Shown here: piece by piece, positions 42,399 through 50,670 of the stretch
Numbering within the stretch: the stretch's first letter is position 1
How the letters are laid out: every line of letters begins with the position of its first letter
Assembly: GCA_026708265.1 (NCBI GenBank)
Contig: JAPOVI010000445.1
Location: 1 to 51,619 of the forward strand
Source: Acidobacteriota bacterium
GTDB lineage: Bacteria; Acidobacteriota; Vicinamibacteria; Vicinamibacterales; UBA8438
Length of the DNA stretch: 51,619 nucleotides
Direction: 5' to 3'
Notes under the pieces: model-generated
What the model was told of the DNA's origin: nothing
What the model saw: the letters and a program-made list of their open reading frames with translations, nothing else
Databases searched by the model: none
Made by a program: the position numbers and the translations under genes

Positions 42399-42448
42399 CC
42401 GAAGCGCAGAACGACGCCGCTTGACATGGAGATCGGAAGGACTTGCTG

Positions 42449-42654
42449 ATGAGAATCCACACGACGCTGGAACGGCCGACCCGGACACCTACAACGTGGA
42501 CATCGAGACGGATGGCGAGACAGTGTTTCTCCGCCTCGTTGGTGAAGCCAAGACCTAGGAATCCAAGATGACCGCCGAGGAGGCGAGTAACGTCGCGGCC
42601 GTGCTGCAGGTCGCTGCAGAGAGTGCGGCTCCAGCCGACGTGCCGGACGAGTAG
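42449..42654 (+). pseudogene. Decayed small gene with frameshift and internal stop
   Basis: An ATG at 42449 codes MRIHTTLERPT, then the sense continues in another frame as PDTYNVDIETDGETVFLRLV, then GEAKT. A TAG (42556-42558) is followed in frame by ESKMTAEEASNVAAVLQVAA and a TAG at 42652-42654. The amphipathic MTAEEASNVAAVLQ helix and preceding strands look like a small conserved protein that has been inactivated. Further right, VEDKHSFAVRLWNPT (about 42747) is another protein-like fragment without start or stop context. No intact gene is seen in 42399-42842. Confidence 0.3.
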
Positions 42655-42842
42655 GCCTACGCGACTCCGGCTACACCGAGGCGAACCGCCTCGGCGCCCA
42701 CGCAAGATCGGCGCCGGCGTGCGCACAACAGCACGGCCCAGACGCGTCGAGGACAAGCACAGCTTCGCCGTCCGCCTGTGGAATCCAACGGACGACGACC
42801 ATCTTGAGACGACCGGCAGATCGAGCGACACGCCCTCGACGA

Positions 42843-43304
42843 TCAACCGTGAGGGCGCTGGTCGTGGCCGGCGAGATGGTGATCGAGCGACCAGATGCTG
42901 ACATGCCGCCTCGGATGGCGCGCGCAGGCACGTTCCCATGCCTTGACGATTGCGAGATCGACCATACCGACGCCTTGCATCGCGTACTCCGGGAAGCTGT
43001 CCAGCGATTCCGCCAACTGAGTGGCGTCCGGCCCTGGAACGAGTGTCCATGGTGCCCTTCCTGCCAGGGCTTCCCGCACCCGGTCCCGAAACACCTCCGC
43101 ATACCGACGACGCCGTTGGCCGTCCGGGAGTTGCGCGATGTGGTTGCCGGTCTCGAAGACGGCGCCCATGGGTAGCAGCAGGTTGGCGGCGGCCTCCACC
43201 AGCTCCCCGAACCGGCCCAGCACGGTTGCCCGGTCCTGGTTGAAACCGGGAACGTCGAGCACGTTCAACAGCACACTCGTGTCAACGATGACGATTGGCG
43301 GCAT
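42843..43304 (-). CDS. PIN-domain nuclease partner of AAA ATPase
   Basis: A 153-residue PIN-like protein with acidic positions Asp8 (VIVDTSVLLNVLD), Glu51 (VFETGNHIA), Asp116 (GVGMVDLAIVKAW) and Asp141 (IWSLDHHLAGHD). The NHIAQLPDGQRRRRYAEVFR stretch sets it apart from standard VapC. It starts at an ATG (43304) inside the last 23 bases of the ATPase gene, implying translational coupling. No VapB-like antitoxin is present; instead the ATPase is the partner. It may be a defence or regulatory RNA/DNA nuclease. Confidence 0.8.
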   Translation of the reverse strand: MPPIVIVDTSVLLNVLDVPGFNQDRATVLGRFGELVEAAANLLLPMGAVFETGNHIAQLPDGQRRRRYAEVFRDRVREALAGRAPWTLVPGPDATQLAESLDSFPEYAMQGVGMVDLAIVKAWERACARHPRRHVSIWSLDHHLAGHDQRPHG

Positions 43305-44634
43305 GGAGATCGTCCGCTCCGGAACCGTCGGCCCCATCGACCTGGTTTCGAAGCTCGTGCAACCAGGCCTGGGCGCGTTGTTTCCGCTGCTCCGGACCAG
43401 GATGCTCCTTCACGAATCGATCCAGGATGCCGCGCGTCAGCAGATGGCCGACCGGACCCTGCGCGATCAGCTCCGGGTAGTCCGCTACGTCGTCCAGGCG
43501 AATCAACCGGCTCGATCCGTCATCGGGATCGCGGTAGCAGAACACGACGTGAGGAACGGCGTCGTCGGGCAGCGCGTCCAGCAACGCCGGGTTGTGGCTG
43601 CTGATGAGCACGCGCAGGTCGCGTTCCTTCGCAATGCGGGACACCCGGTGGAGGATCCGGCCGGCGCGGCTTGGGTGGACTCCGTTGTCGATCTCCTCGA
43701 TCACCACAAGCCCGCCCGGAGCGGACAGGATGGCGGCCGCGATCGCGAGGACGCGCAGCGTCCCGTCGGACAGAAGCGTCGCGTCATAGCGCGTTGCGTG
43801 TCCGCCGAACGTCTCGGTCAATGCGACCATCACCTCGCCTCGCGGCGTTTCGATGAAGTCGATCTCCTGGATGTCCTGCTCGGGCAGCGCTCGTACGAGT
43901 TCAAGCACTTGCTCCCGAGCCCCTTCCCGCTGGCACAGGTTGTGCAGCACGCCTGACAGGTTTCCACCCGTCTCGGTAAGACGCTGCTCGCTCTTGAAGC
44001 TGTAGCCCCTCATCAGTGACGGACGTGGATCAAGGAAAGTGATGGTTGAAAGCTGGTGGTGAATGCGCCTTGTTACCGCCGGGATCGTCGTCTGGGCCTT
44101 CTTGTGACCGGGGTAGAACCGTGCCGAGCTCATGAGCTGGCACAGTACGGCCATCTGGTCGCTGCAGACGATCTGCGGCTTCCTGCCACCCCGGGCAAAG
44201 TTGTTGTACGCGACGGACATGTCACCTAATGCTCCTTTCGATGGCGTGATGACTTCGAACAGCGGAGCCCACGAGGAGTAGCCGCCGGTCACGCGTTCGT
44301 CGGAGATGTGCAGTTCGTCTCCCTCACGTACATCGAGCCGAACCGAATAAGAACCCCAGCTAACGTCGGTCGTCTCGCAGGCAAGCGAGAAGGACCGCCC
44401 TTGACGGAATCCGAGATCGCTAATCCTTCCCCGGATCGTCCGATCCGTGTCCTGCAGGGCGTGACGGATAGCACTGAGCCTGTTACCCGAGGCGATCCAG
44501 GACAGCAGCCGAACCGCTTCGAGGGCGTTGCTCTTGCCGGCCGCGTTCGCGCCGATCAGGACGGTTAGCGGGCCAAGCTTCAGCGACGCCTTGCGGTAGC
44601 TCCTGAACTGCTCGATCTTGACCTCGGCCAGCAT
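43282..44634 (-). CDS. AAA family (SMC/OLD-like, AAA_21) ATPase
   Basis: A 450-residue ABC-type ATPase. MLAEVKIEQFRSYRKASLKL is the standard opening of OLD/RecF-like ATPases, with Walker A IGANAAGKSN (27-36). The signature-like segment is LLSDGTLRVLAIAAAILSAP, Walker B is LVVIEEIDNGVHPSRAG, and the switch His is in ISSHNPALLDALP. No TOPRIM domain follows. Such ATPases pair with diverse effectors in phage-defence systems; here the effector is the overlapping PIN protein. The ATG at 44634 with AGGGAGC upstream is chosen; the frame to 44901 overlaps the next gene in shadow. Confidence 0.86.
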   Translation of the reverse strand: MLAEVKIEQFRSYRKASLKLGPLTVLIGANAAGKSNALEAVRLLSWIASGNRLSAIRHALQDTDRTIRGRISDLGFRQGRSFSLACETTDVSWGSYSVRLDVREGDELHISDERVTGGYSSWAPLFEVITPSKGALGDMSVAYNNFARGGRKPQIVCSDQMAVLCQLMSSARFYPGHKKAQTTIPAVTRRIHHQLSTITFLDPRPSLMRGYSFKSEQRLTETGGNLSGVLHNLCQREGAREQVLELVRALPEQDIQEIDFIETPRGEVMVALTETFGGHATRYDATLLSDGTLRVLAIAAAILSAPGGLVVIEEIDNGVHPSRAGRILHRVSRIAKERDLRVLISSHNPALLDALPDDAVPHVVFCYRDPDDGSSRLIRLDDVADYPELIAQGPVGHLLTRGILDRFVKEHPGPEQRKQRAQAWLHELRNQVDGADGSGADDLHAANRHR

Positions 44635-44731
44635 CGAATGCTCCCTGGCTGATGCACTTGCCTGGCTTGGCTCCCGAGTCGGGGCAAGAGCACATCCGAC
44701 GAGAGGTCGATCGTATCCCGCGCGGGTGGTT

Positions 44732-45328
44732 TCACTCCACCCTGGACGACAGATCGGCCAGCGATACGGAGTTGGTTGCGCCGATGACGCAGCCGAGATG
44801 GTCAGACTCGACCAGGGACCGTACATCGACGGCAGCGTCGCCGAAGAGGCGGGCCCCGAGGGCGGCGACCGCCCCGCGCAAGGCGGCTTCGGCGGCCGCA
44901 TCGGTCGGCGGCGCGATCAGGCGGTCGATGGCGACGACCGCCATCTCGCTTCCGAGAAACGCGGCAGCACCGTCAACCAAACCCGCCGTGTCCTGCTCCA
45001 GACGCTCGGCCGCGGCGAGCAGGATGCCGGCCGCTGCCGCCAGCCGCTCCGGGAGGGTTCCCTCCAGCGGCTGCTTGCGTGTGTAGACGAGTCCCATCCG
45101 ACCATCGGCATCGTCGAGGGCGTAGTGCCCCTCGTGGGCCACCAGCACCACCCGGGGGCCGCCGGTGAGATGCGTGTAGTCGGCGACGTCGATGAGGAGT
45201 CCGGGCACGGCGCCCAGCTGGATCCAGCGATGGAAGATCTCGACGCAGGAGCGCGGCGCGAGCGCGCTGCCCGGCTCGAGGTACAGCTTCACGGCGAAGC
45301 GCTGCAGCCGGTCGATTGCGTGCTCCAT
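44732..45328 (-). CDS. Conserved protein of the sulfite reductase operon, function unknown
   Basis: A 198-residue soluble protein: MEHAIDRLQRFAVKLYLEPG, then CVEIFHRWIQLGAVPGLLID, VADYTHLTGGPRVVLVAHEG, GRMGLVYTRKQPLEG and an Ala-rich helical end. I have no firm family name, though the IFHRWIQ and LLIDVADY...GP.V.LV.HEG motifs look conserved rather than random. It starts 5 bases after the sulfite reductase stop, so it is certainly in the operon. A role in assembling or feeding electrons to the reductase is possible. The ATG at 45328 replaces a longer frame to 45772 that overlaps the reductase. Confidence 0.72.
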   Translation of the reverse strand: MEHAIDRLQRFAVKLYLEPGSALAPRSCVEIFHRWIQLGAVPGLLIDVADYTHLTGGPRVVLVAHEGHYALDDADGRMGLVYTRKQPLEGTLPERLAAAAGILLAAAERLEQDTAGLVDGAAAFLGSEMAVVAIDRLIAPPTDAAAEAALRGAVAALGARLFGDAAVDVRSLVESDHLGCVIGATNSVSLADLSSRVE

Positions 45329-45333
45329 GGTAA

Positions 45334-47622
45334 TCACGGCGCGGTCGGGGCCGGCGACGGCGGGGGGCCTGCGGCGGGGCGCGCGGCGAGCCGTGCCTGG
45401 CAGGCATGGCTCGCTTCCAGGAAGAGCTGCGCCTCCTCGATGAGCTGGTGGGCCGCCTCGGCGCCGGAGGCGGGGCCCCGCTCGTGGCGGCGGAACAGGT
45501 ACATGGCGAACTTGCCGCCCGCGTACTTGTCGAAGAAGACCTGCGTGTCGAAGAACCGGGTGCGGAACTCCCGGACGATGTCGGCCGGGTCGTCGCCGAC
45601 ATCGATGAACTCCGCCTTCACGAGGCCCTTCGCGGCGAGAAGCATGCCTCGATACGCGCGGTCGTCCGCGGCGCCGGCGCGGCCCGCCTCCAGCTCGAGC
45701 TGCGCCTCGAAGATCTGCGCTTCGGCCGCCGCAAGGTCGAACTCCGTGAGCGAGACGACCTCGCCCGCGCACTCGCCTACCCCCATGTCGCCGAGCGTGA
45801 ACTCACGCGGATCGCCCCAGTCGGAGTAGAACGCCCGGCCGCGGGCGCCGGCGTCGTCGCGGGCCGGCACCGGCACCAGGTCGGCGAGCATCTCCTTGAG
45901 CGCGCGCTTCCCGATGCGCCGCGTGAACGCCTGGAACGATTCGGATCCCTGTCGCTCGGCGACGAAGCGGGCCGTGATCCGCTCGAGCACCTCGGGGATG
46001 CGCTTGGACGGGATGGCGCCGGAGGCGAGCCCGTACGATGCCGCGTTCTCCGTCCACTGACCGCCCAGCACCACCTGGAAGTGCGGCACCGTGTAGCCGT
46101 CGACCGTCCGGCTGACGCCGTAGAAGCCGAGGTCGGCGATGTGGTGCTGGCCGCACGAGTTGAAGCAGCCGCTCGTCTTGATGCGCAGGCCCTCGACGGC
46201 GGGGTCCGGCGGCGACGCGGCGGCGCTCAGCCGCTCCCGCAGTTCCGCCGCCAGCCCGCGCGACGAGGCGATGCCCAGCTTGCAGGTGTCGGTGCCCGGG
46301 CAGGCGGTGATGTCGGCGATGGTGCCGGCGCCCGGCTCCGCGAGCCCCAGCGCGGCGAGGTCGCCGTGGAGGTCCCGCAGGTCGGCGGCGCTGACCCAGC
46401 GCAGCGCGATGTTCTGCTCGACGGTGGTCCGGATCGTGTCGCCCACGTAGCGCCGCGCGACGGCGGCCAGTCCGCGCATCTGCCGGGCGGTCAGGTCGCC
46501 GAGCGGCAGGGCCACGGTGACGGTGGCGTAGCCCGCCTGCCGCTGCTCGTAGACGTTGGTGCGCGACCAGGCCCCGAAGGGGTCCGCGGACGAAGGGCTG
46601 CCGGCCAGGGACGCCGGCGGCCGGAGCGGCGTCTCCGCCTCGTCCGGTGCGGCGGCAACGTGGGCGTCCCAGCGGGCGTCCGACGCAAGCCCCGCCCGCT
46701 CCTCCAGGACGAGCCGCTTGAACTCGTCGATGCCGAGGTGGGCGACCAGGAACTTGATGCGGGCCCGGGCCCGGTTGCGCTTCTCGCCGAGGCGGGCGAA
46801 CACCCGGGCGATGGCCTGCGCCAGCGGGAGGAGCTCCGCCACCGGCAGGAAGGGATCGAACAGCTTCGCCTGGTGCGGGACCGCCCCGAGACCTCCGCCG
46901 ACGTAGGTCTCGAAGCCGCGCTCCACCCGGCCGTCCACCGTCCGCGTGACCGCGATCAGCCCGAGGTCGTGCATCGAGACCAGCCCGCAGGCGTGCTCGC
47001 GGCAGCCGGAGAAGGCCACCTTGAACTTGCGCCCGAAGTCCTGCGCGTCCGGATGGCCGAGCAGGAAGCGCATGCATGCCTTCGCGTAGGGTGTGACGTC
47101 GAACGTCTCGTCCCGGCAGACGCCGGCGAGCGGGCACGCGGTGACGTTGCGGACCGTGTTGCCGCACGCCTCGCGCGTCGTGATGCCGACGGCCGCGAGC
47201 CGGCGCATCAGGTCGGGGGTGTCGTCGATGTGGACGAAGTGGAGCTGGACGTCCTGGCGCGTGGTGATATGGCAGACGCCGTCGCTGTACTCCTCGGCCA
47301 GGTCGGCGAGCGTGTCCATCTGGTCCGCCGTGAGACCGCCCAAGGGAATCTTGATGCGCTGCATCCCCGGCGCGTCCCAGACGGTCTCCGGTCCCTTGGT
47401 GAACCCGTTCGAGGGATAGGGGAGCTGCTTCGCTCCGGTCCCGTCGTTGCGCTGGCCGTTGTCGTAGCGCTGGCCGTAGACGCCGCGGCGGAGGCGTGTC
47501 TCGGCGAAGACCTTCTCGTCAATCTTCCCCTGCCGCCGCAGCGCGATCTGGCGCTCGAAGGTCTCGATCTCCTCCGCCAGCTCGCCGGGCATCCGGTCCG
47601 CCAATGCTGCTTTCCAGGTCAC
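45334..47622 (-). CDS. Nitrite/sulfite reductase (siroheme, [4Fe-4S]) with C-terminal extension
   Basis: A 762-residue protein. The C-terminal half of the reductase core has the siroheme/cluster cysteines TACPGTDTC (441, 447) and SGCFNSC (486, 490). The N-terminal half also has paired cysteines, TACPLAGVC (163, 169) and SGCREHAC (207, 212), unlike classical plant or CysI enzymes. After about residue 590 comes a further 170-residue helical segment (DLAAAEAQIFEAQLELEAGR ... YRGMLLAAKGLVKAEFIDVG) that looks like a HEPN-type bundle. It should reduce sulfite to sulfide, given its neighbours. The GTG start at 47622 overlaps the methyltransferase stop (GTGA). Confidence 0.92.
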   Translation of the reverse strand: MTWKAALADRMPGELAEEIETFERQIALRRQGKIDEKVFAETRLRRGVYGQRYDNGQRNDGTGAKQLPYPSNGFTKGPETVWDAPGMQRIKIPLGGLTADQMDTLADLAEEYSDGVCHITTRQDVQLHFVHIDDTPDLMRRLAAVGITTREACGNTVRNVTACPLAGVCRDETFDVTPYAKACMRFLLGHPDAQDFGRKFKVAFSGCREHACGLVSMHDLGLIAVTRTVDGRVERGFETYVGGGLGAVPHQAKLFDPFLPVAELLPLAQAIARVFARLGEKRNRARARIKFLVAHLGIDEFKRLVLEERAGLASDARWDAHVAAAPDEAETPLRPPASLAGSPSSADPFGAWSRTNVYEQRQAGYATVTVALPLGDLTARQMRGLAAVARRYVGDTIRTTVEQNIALRWVSAADLRDLHGDLAALGLAEPGAGTIADITACPGTDTCKLGIASSRGLAAELRERLSAAASPPDPAVEGLRIKTSGCFNSCGQHHIADLGFYGVSRTVDGYTVPHFQVVLGGQWTENAASYGLASGAIPSKRIPEVLERITARFVAERQGSESFQAFTRRIGKRALKEMLADLVPVPARDDAGARGRAFYSDWGDPREFTLGDMGVGECAGEVVSLTEFDLAAAEAQIFEAQLELEAGRAGAADDRAYRGMLLAAKGLVKAEFIDVGDDPADIVREFRTRFFDTQVFFDKYAGGKFAMYLFRRHERGPASGAEAAHQLIEEAQLFLEASHACQARLAARPAAGPPPSPAPTAP

Positions 47623-48422
47623 TTCATACCTCCGCGCGCCAGCGAAGCTCCAACCCGTCCGTCATCAGGGCATGCCGCGGCCGGGCTGCCGGCCGCCAGC
47701 GCACCGAGGCTCACCACGTCGCCGACCACGATCGTTCCGGGCGCCTCGCCGTCGTCCAGCGGGGCATCGCCGAGATCGTCCAGCCGCCCGACCCACTGCT
47801 GCATCTCCGGACGCGAGGCCGCCAGAACGACGGCGGCCGGCGTGTCCCTCCGCCAGCCGGCCTCCAGCAGCGCGGCCGCGATACGGGCGCGGGCCCCGAG
47901 GCCCATCAGCACGACCACGGTCAGCGCGTTGGGCGCCAGGGTCTCGACGACGGGTCGGAAGGAGTCCTCGGCATGCCCCGACACGACCACGAATCCCGAG
48001 GCGAGCCCGCGGTGCGTGAGCGGGATGCTCGCCGCCTGCGGGGCCGCGACGACGCTCGTCACCCCGGGTACGACCTCGAACGGCACGCCTGCGGCCCTGA
48101 GCGCCAGCGCTTCCTCGCCGCCGCGACCGAGCACGAACGGATCGCCGCCCTTCAGGCGGACGACCCGCTTGCCCTGCCGCGCCCCGCGGATGAGCAGGCG
48201 ATGAATCGTCTCCTGCGTGACGGCCTTGCGGCCGGCGCGCTTGCCGACGCGGAAGCGCTGGGCACGGCGCGCCGTCGCCACCACCTCCGCCGGCACCAGC
48301 GCGTCGTACAGGACGAGGTCCGCTTCCTCGAGCCGGCGCGCGGCGCGGATCGTCAGCAGCTCGGGGTCGCCGGGTCCGGCCCCCACGAGGGAGACGAAGC
48401 CGCGGGACGTCGCTGCCGTCAT
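47619..48422 (-). CDS. cobA: Uroporphyrinogen-III C-methyltransferase (SUMT)
   Basis: A 267-residue SAM-dependent methyltransferase. GFVSLVGAGPGDPELLTIRA is the opening, DLVLYDALV, RLKGGDPFVLGRGGEEALAL and FEVVPGVTSV form the substrate and cofactor sites. It makes precorrin-2 for siroheme, the cofactor of the sulfite reductase encoded directly downstream. Its ATG overlaps the stop of the dehydrogenase/ferrochelatase gene (ATGA), and its own stop overlaps the reductase start by 4 bases. The C-terminal 30 residues are a non-conserved tail. Confidence 0.94.
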   Translation of the reverse strand: MTAATSRGFVSLVGAGPGDPELLTIRAARRLEEADLVLYDALVPAEVVATARRAQRFRVGKRAGRKAVTQETIHRLLIRGARQGKRVVRLKGGDPFVLGRGGEEALALRAAGVPFEVVPGVTSVVAAPQAASIPLTHRGLASGFVVVSGHAEDSFRPVVETLAPNALTVVVLMGLGARARIAAALLEAGWRRDTPAAVVLAASRPEMQQWVGRLDDLGDAPLDDGEAPGTIVVGDVVSLGALAAGSPAAACPDDGRVGASLARGGMK

Positions 48423-49006
48423 GCTCGGGGCTCGCCGGCCGGCCGCGGCCGGCCATCGTGCAGGCGCACGAGGGCGTCCAGGAGCTGTGGCCGTCGATCG
48501 GGCATCGGAACGCCCGTGCGGCGCCACTCGGCCCGCAGGCGGTCCGCCTCGGCCAGCCAGCGCTCGACCTGCTCGGCCGGCAACAGCGCGTCGAGGGCCT
48601 GCCGAAGCAGGCCGGCCAGGGCGGGCGCCCGCCCGTTGGTGGAGATGGCCACCGTCAGGCCGGATCGCCGCACCACGCCGCCCAGGTAGAGGCTGGCGTT
48701 CGGCGGATCGTCGACCGCGTTCACGAAGATGCGCCGCTCCTCCGCGGCCTCGGCGACCCGCCGGTTCACCGCCGGCGGCGCGGCCGCGACGACCAGCCAC
48801 GCACCGTCCAGATCCCGTGCCTCGAACGGGCGCCGGACGTAGACCACGCCCGCGTCGGCGATCTGATCCGAGACTTCGGGGGCGACTATCGACACGTCGG
48901 CGCCGGCGTCGAGCAGGGCGCGGACCTTGGAGCCGGCGACGCGGCCGCCGCCCACGACGACGACGCGCCGGCCGTCCAGCTTCAGAAAGGCGGGGAAGAG
49001 GGTCAT
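48419..49006 (-). CDS. Precorrin-2 dehydrogenase / sirohydrochlorin ferrochelatase (CysG N-terminal type)
   Basis: A 195-residue protein equal to the N-terminal part of CysG or Met8p. MTLFPAFLKLDGRRVVVVGG is the dinucleotide-binding start, DDPPNASLYLGGVVRRSGLT and ISTNGRAPALAGLLRQALDA are the dimer and active-site segments. It oxidises precorrin-2 with NAD and inserts iron to give siroheme. In enterobacteria it is fused to SUMT; here the two are separate genes with a 4-base overlap. Confidence 0.93.
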   Translation of the reverse strand: MTLFPAFLKLDGRRVVVVGGGRVAGSKVRALLDAGADVSIVAPEVSDQIADAGVVYVRRPFEARDLDGAWLVVAAAPPAVNRRVAEAAEERRIFVNAVDDPPNASLYLGGVVRRSGLTVAISTNGRAPALAGLLRQALDALLPAEQVERWLAEADRLRAEWRRTGVPMPDRRPQLLDALVRLHDGRPRPAGEPRA

Positions 49007-49027
49007 GCGTCTCCGCCGTCGAGGCAG

Positions 49028-49783
49028 TTACGTCGCGGGCGCCTCCTCCAGCACCGACGATCCATGGAGCCCGCACTCGGTCTTCGCCGTGCCGCGCCAA
49101 CGGCCGGCGCGAGCGTCCTCTCCCGGCCGTACGGGGCTCGTGCACGGCCGGCAGCCGACGCTGGGGTAGCCGCGGTCGTGCAGCGGGTTGTACGGCACAT
49201 CGTTCGTGCGGAGGTACCGCCAGACGTCCCGGCTGGTCCAGGCTACGAGGGGGTTGACCTTCGCAATGCCGAACTTGGCGTCCCAGCCGACGATCGGCGC
49301 GTTGGCGCGCTGCGGGGTCTGGTCGCGGCGGATGGCGGTGATCCAGGCATCCACCCGGCCGAGCTCGGCGGCGAGCGGAAGCACCTTGCGGCGCGCGCAG
49401 CATCCATCGGGGTCGCGCTCCCAGAGCCGATGGGCCGGGTCGAGCGAAACTCCCGCGTCGTCCCCCGGCGCCGGCTGCGGCCGGACGCCGCGGATCGTGA
49501 GGCGGTAGCGCGCCTCGAGACGCCGCCACAGCTCGCGCGTCTCCGGGAACAGGACCCCGGTGTCGAGCGTGAAGAGGTCGATCGGCAGCCGGTGCCGCCC
49601 GATCAGGTCGATCAGGACGCAGCCCTCGGCGCCGAAGCCGGTGGCGAACGTGAGCCGGTCGGCGTAACGGTCTATGGCCCAGCGCAGGATCTCCTCCGGA
49701 GGAGCACCCTCCAGCGCGTCCGCGCACGCTTCGAGCGGTGCCGTGCGATCCGCCCACCCCTGCAACACTGCAACGTTGCTCAC
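49028..49783 (-). CDS. cysH: Adenylylsulfate (APS) reductase, assimilatory, [4Fe-4S] type
   Basis: A 251-residue thiol-dependent reductase. The cluster cysteines that mark APS reductases rather than PAPS reductases are present: Cys128-Cys129 (DGCCARRK) and Cys211/Cys214 (SVGCRPCTSP). The catalytic Cys237 is in KTECGLH, and FGAEGCVLIDLIG is the nucleotide loop region. It reduces APS to sulfite. The GTG at 49783 has GGAGGTGGAG upstream and overlaps the permease stop (GTGA). The larger frame to 50275 is a shadow of the permease. Confidence 0.94.
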   Translation of the reverse strand: MSNVAVLQGWADRTAPLEACADALEGAPPEEILRWAIDRYADRLTFATGFGAEGCVLIDLIGRHRLPIDLFTLDTGVLFPETRELWRRLEARYRLTIRGVRPQPAPGDDAGVSLDPAHRLWERDPDGCCARRKVLPLAAELGRVDAWITAIRRDQTPQRANAPIVGWDAKFGIAKVNPLVAWTSRDVWRYLRTNDVPYNPLHDRGYPSVGCRPCTSPVRPGEDARAGRWRGTAKTECGLHGSSVLEEAPAT

Positions 49784-50583
49784 GATGCTCCACCTCCGTA
49801 CGTCGCCGGCGCGTTCTGGGACACGCCGAAGACCGCCAGTTGCACGCCGAGAACGAACAGGACGACGGCGAGGCCGGCCCGCAGCGGCCGCTCGGGAACC
49901 GCCGTCGCCAACCGGGCGCCGGCCAGCACACCCGGGATGCCGCCCACCAGGACCGCCCCGGCCAGGGCGACGTCGACGCGGCCGGCGGCCGCGTGTCCGA
50001 CCGTCGCCGCGGACGACAGGGCGAGCGCGTGGACCAGATCCGTGCCGACGCTGGTGCGGGCGGCGAGCGGATAGCCGAGCGCGAGCACGCACAGGAGCAG
50101 CGACCCGCTGCCGACGCTGGTCATGCTGACCAGGACGCCGGTGAGGAAGCCGAGGCCGACCGTCATCCCGGTGGCGGGCATGCGGCGCGGCCGGAACCGG
50201 TCCGCGAAGCGCACCCGCACGAAGAGCGCGGCCGCGGCCAGGATCAGCACGAAGCCGAGGCAGTGCGCCAACCACGCCTCGAGCCGGTCGCCGGGCAGCC
50301 GGTTGAGGATCGCGATGCCGACCACCGCCCCCGGGAGCGATCCGGCCGCCAGCCGCGCCGCGGTCTGCCAGTGCACCTCGCGCCGCAGCGCGTAGAAGCC
50401 GCCGCCGACCAGCTTCATGCCGGCCGCGATCAGCACGTCCGATCCGATCGCGATCGACGGCGGTACCCTCGCCAGCAGGACGAGGGCCGGCGTCAGCAGG
50501 GCGCCGCCCCCGGTCGACGTCGCACCGACGAGGGCGCCCACGACGAAGCCGACGGCGATCGGTCCGAGGTCGAATCCGGTCAC
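49780..50583 (-). CDS. TauE/SafE family permease (sulfite/sulfate-type)
   Basis: A 267-residue membrane protein of about eight helices. The two TauE/SafE signature regions are GFVVGALVGATSTGGGALLT and GFLTGVLVSMTSVGSGSLLL, each starting a repeat. Other helices include HCLGFVLILAAAALFVRVRF. Members move sulfite, sulfoacetate or sulfate. As the first gene of the assimilation operon, directly behind an attenuator, uptake or sulfite release is likely. Starts with GTG at 50583, 17 bases beyond the terminator T-tract. Confidence 0.9.
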   Translation of the reverse strand: MTGFDLGPIAVGFVVGALVGATSTGGGALLTPALVLLARVPPSIAIGSDVLIAAGMKLVGGGFYALRREVHWQTAARLAAGSLPGAVVGIAILNRLPGDRLEAWLAHCLGFVLILAAAALFVRVRFADRFRPRRMPATGMTVGLGFLTGVLVSMTSVGSGSLLLCVLALGYPLAARTSVGTDLVHALALSSAATVGHAAAGRVDVALAGAVLVGGIPGVLAGARLATAVPERPLRAGLAVVLFVLGVQLAVFGVSQNAPATYGGGAS

Positions 50584-50599
50584 GTTCTCGAATGCGGGT

Positions 50600-50638
50600 A
50601 AAAAGAAAGGCCCGCGGGGCGTTCGCCCCCCGGGCCTT
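50600..50638 (-). terminator. Intrinsic terminator in leader of sulfur operon
   Basis: On the minus strand the arm AAGGCCCGGGGGGC (from 50638) pairs with GCCCCGCGGGCCTT (ending at 50607), about 14 bp with one mismatch and a loop of about 4 bases. TTTCTTTTTA follows (50608-50600). It lies between the leader peptide ORF and the first structural gene, so it must be conditional. The upstream stretch GGGCCCCCG (50719-50711) can pair with the left arm as an antiterminator. Confidence 0.82.
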
Positions 50639-50670
50639 GGGTCCTTCGCGTCCGATGTTTCGCTGGCTCT

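Noticed and set aside
44635..44901. 89-residue N-terminal extension of the AAA ATPase
   Set aside because: Unstructured composition, and it runs into the neighbouring gene. The ATG at 44634 gives the standard family N-terminus.
45406..48204. Plus-strand open frame of 932 codons
   Set aside because: Antisense to sulfite reductase and cobA; low-complexity composition and no recognisable motif.
49028..49783. PAPS reductase
   Set aside because: The CC and CxxC cluster cysteines identify the APS reductase type.
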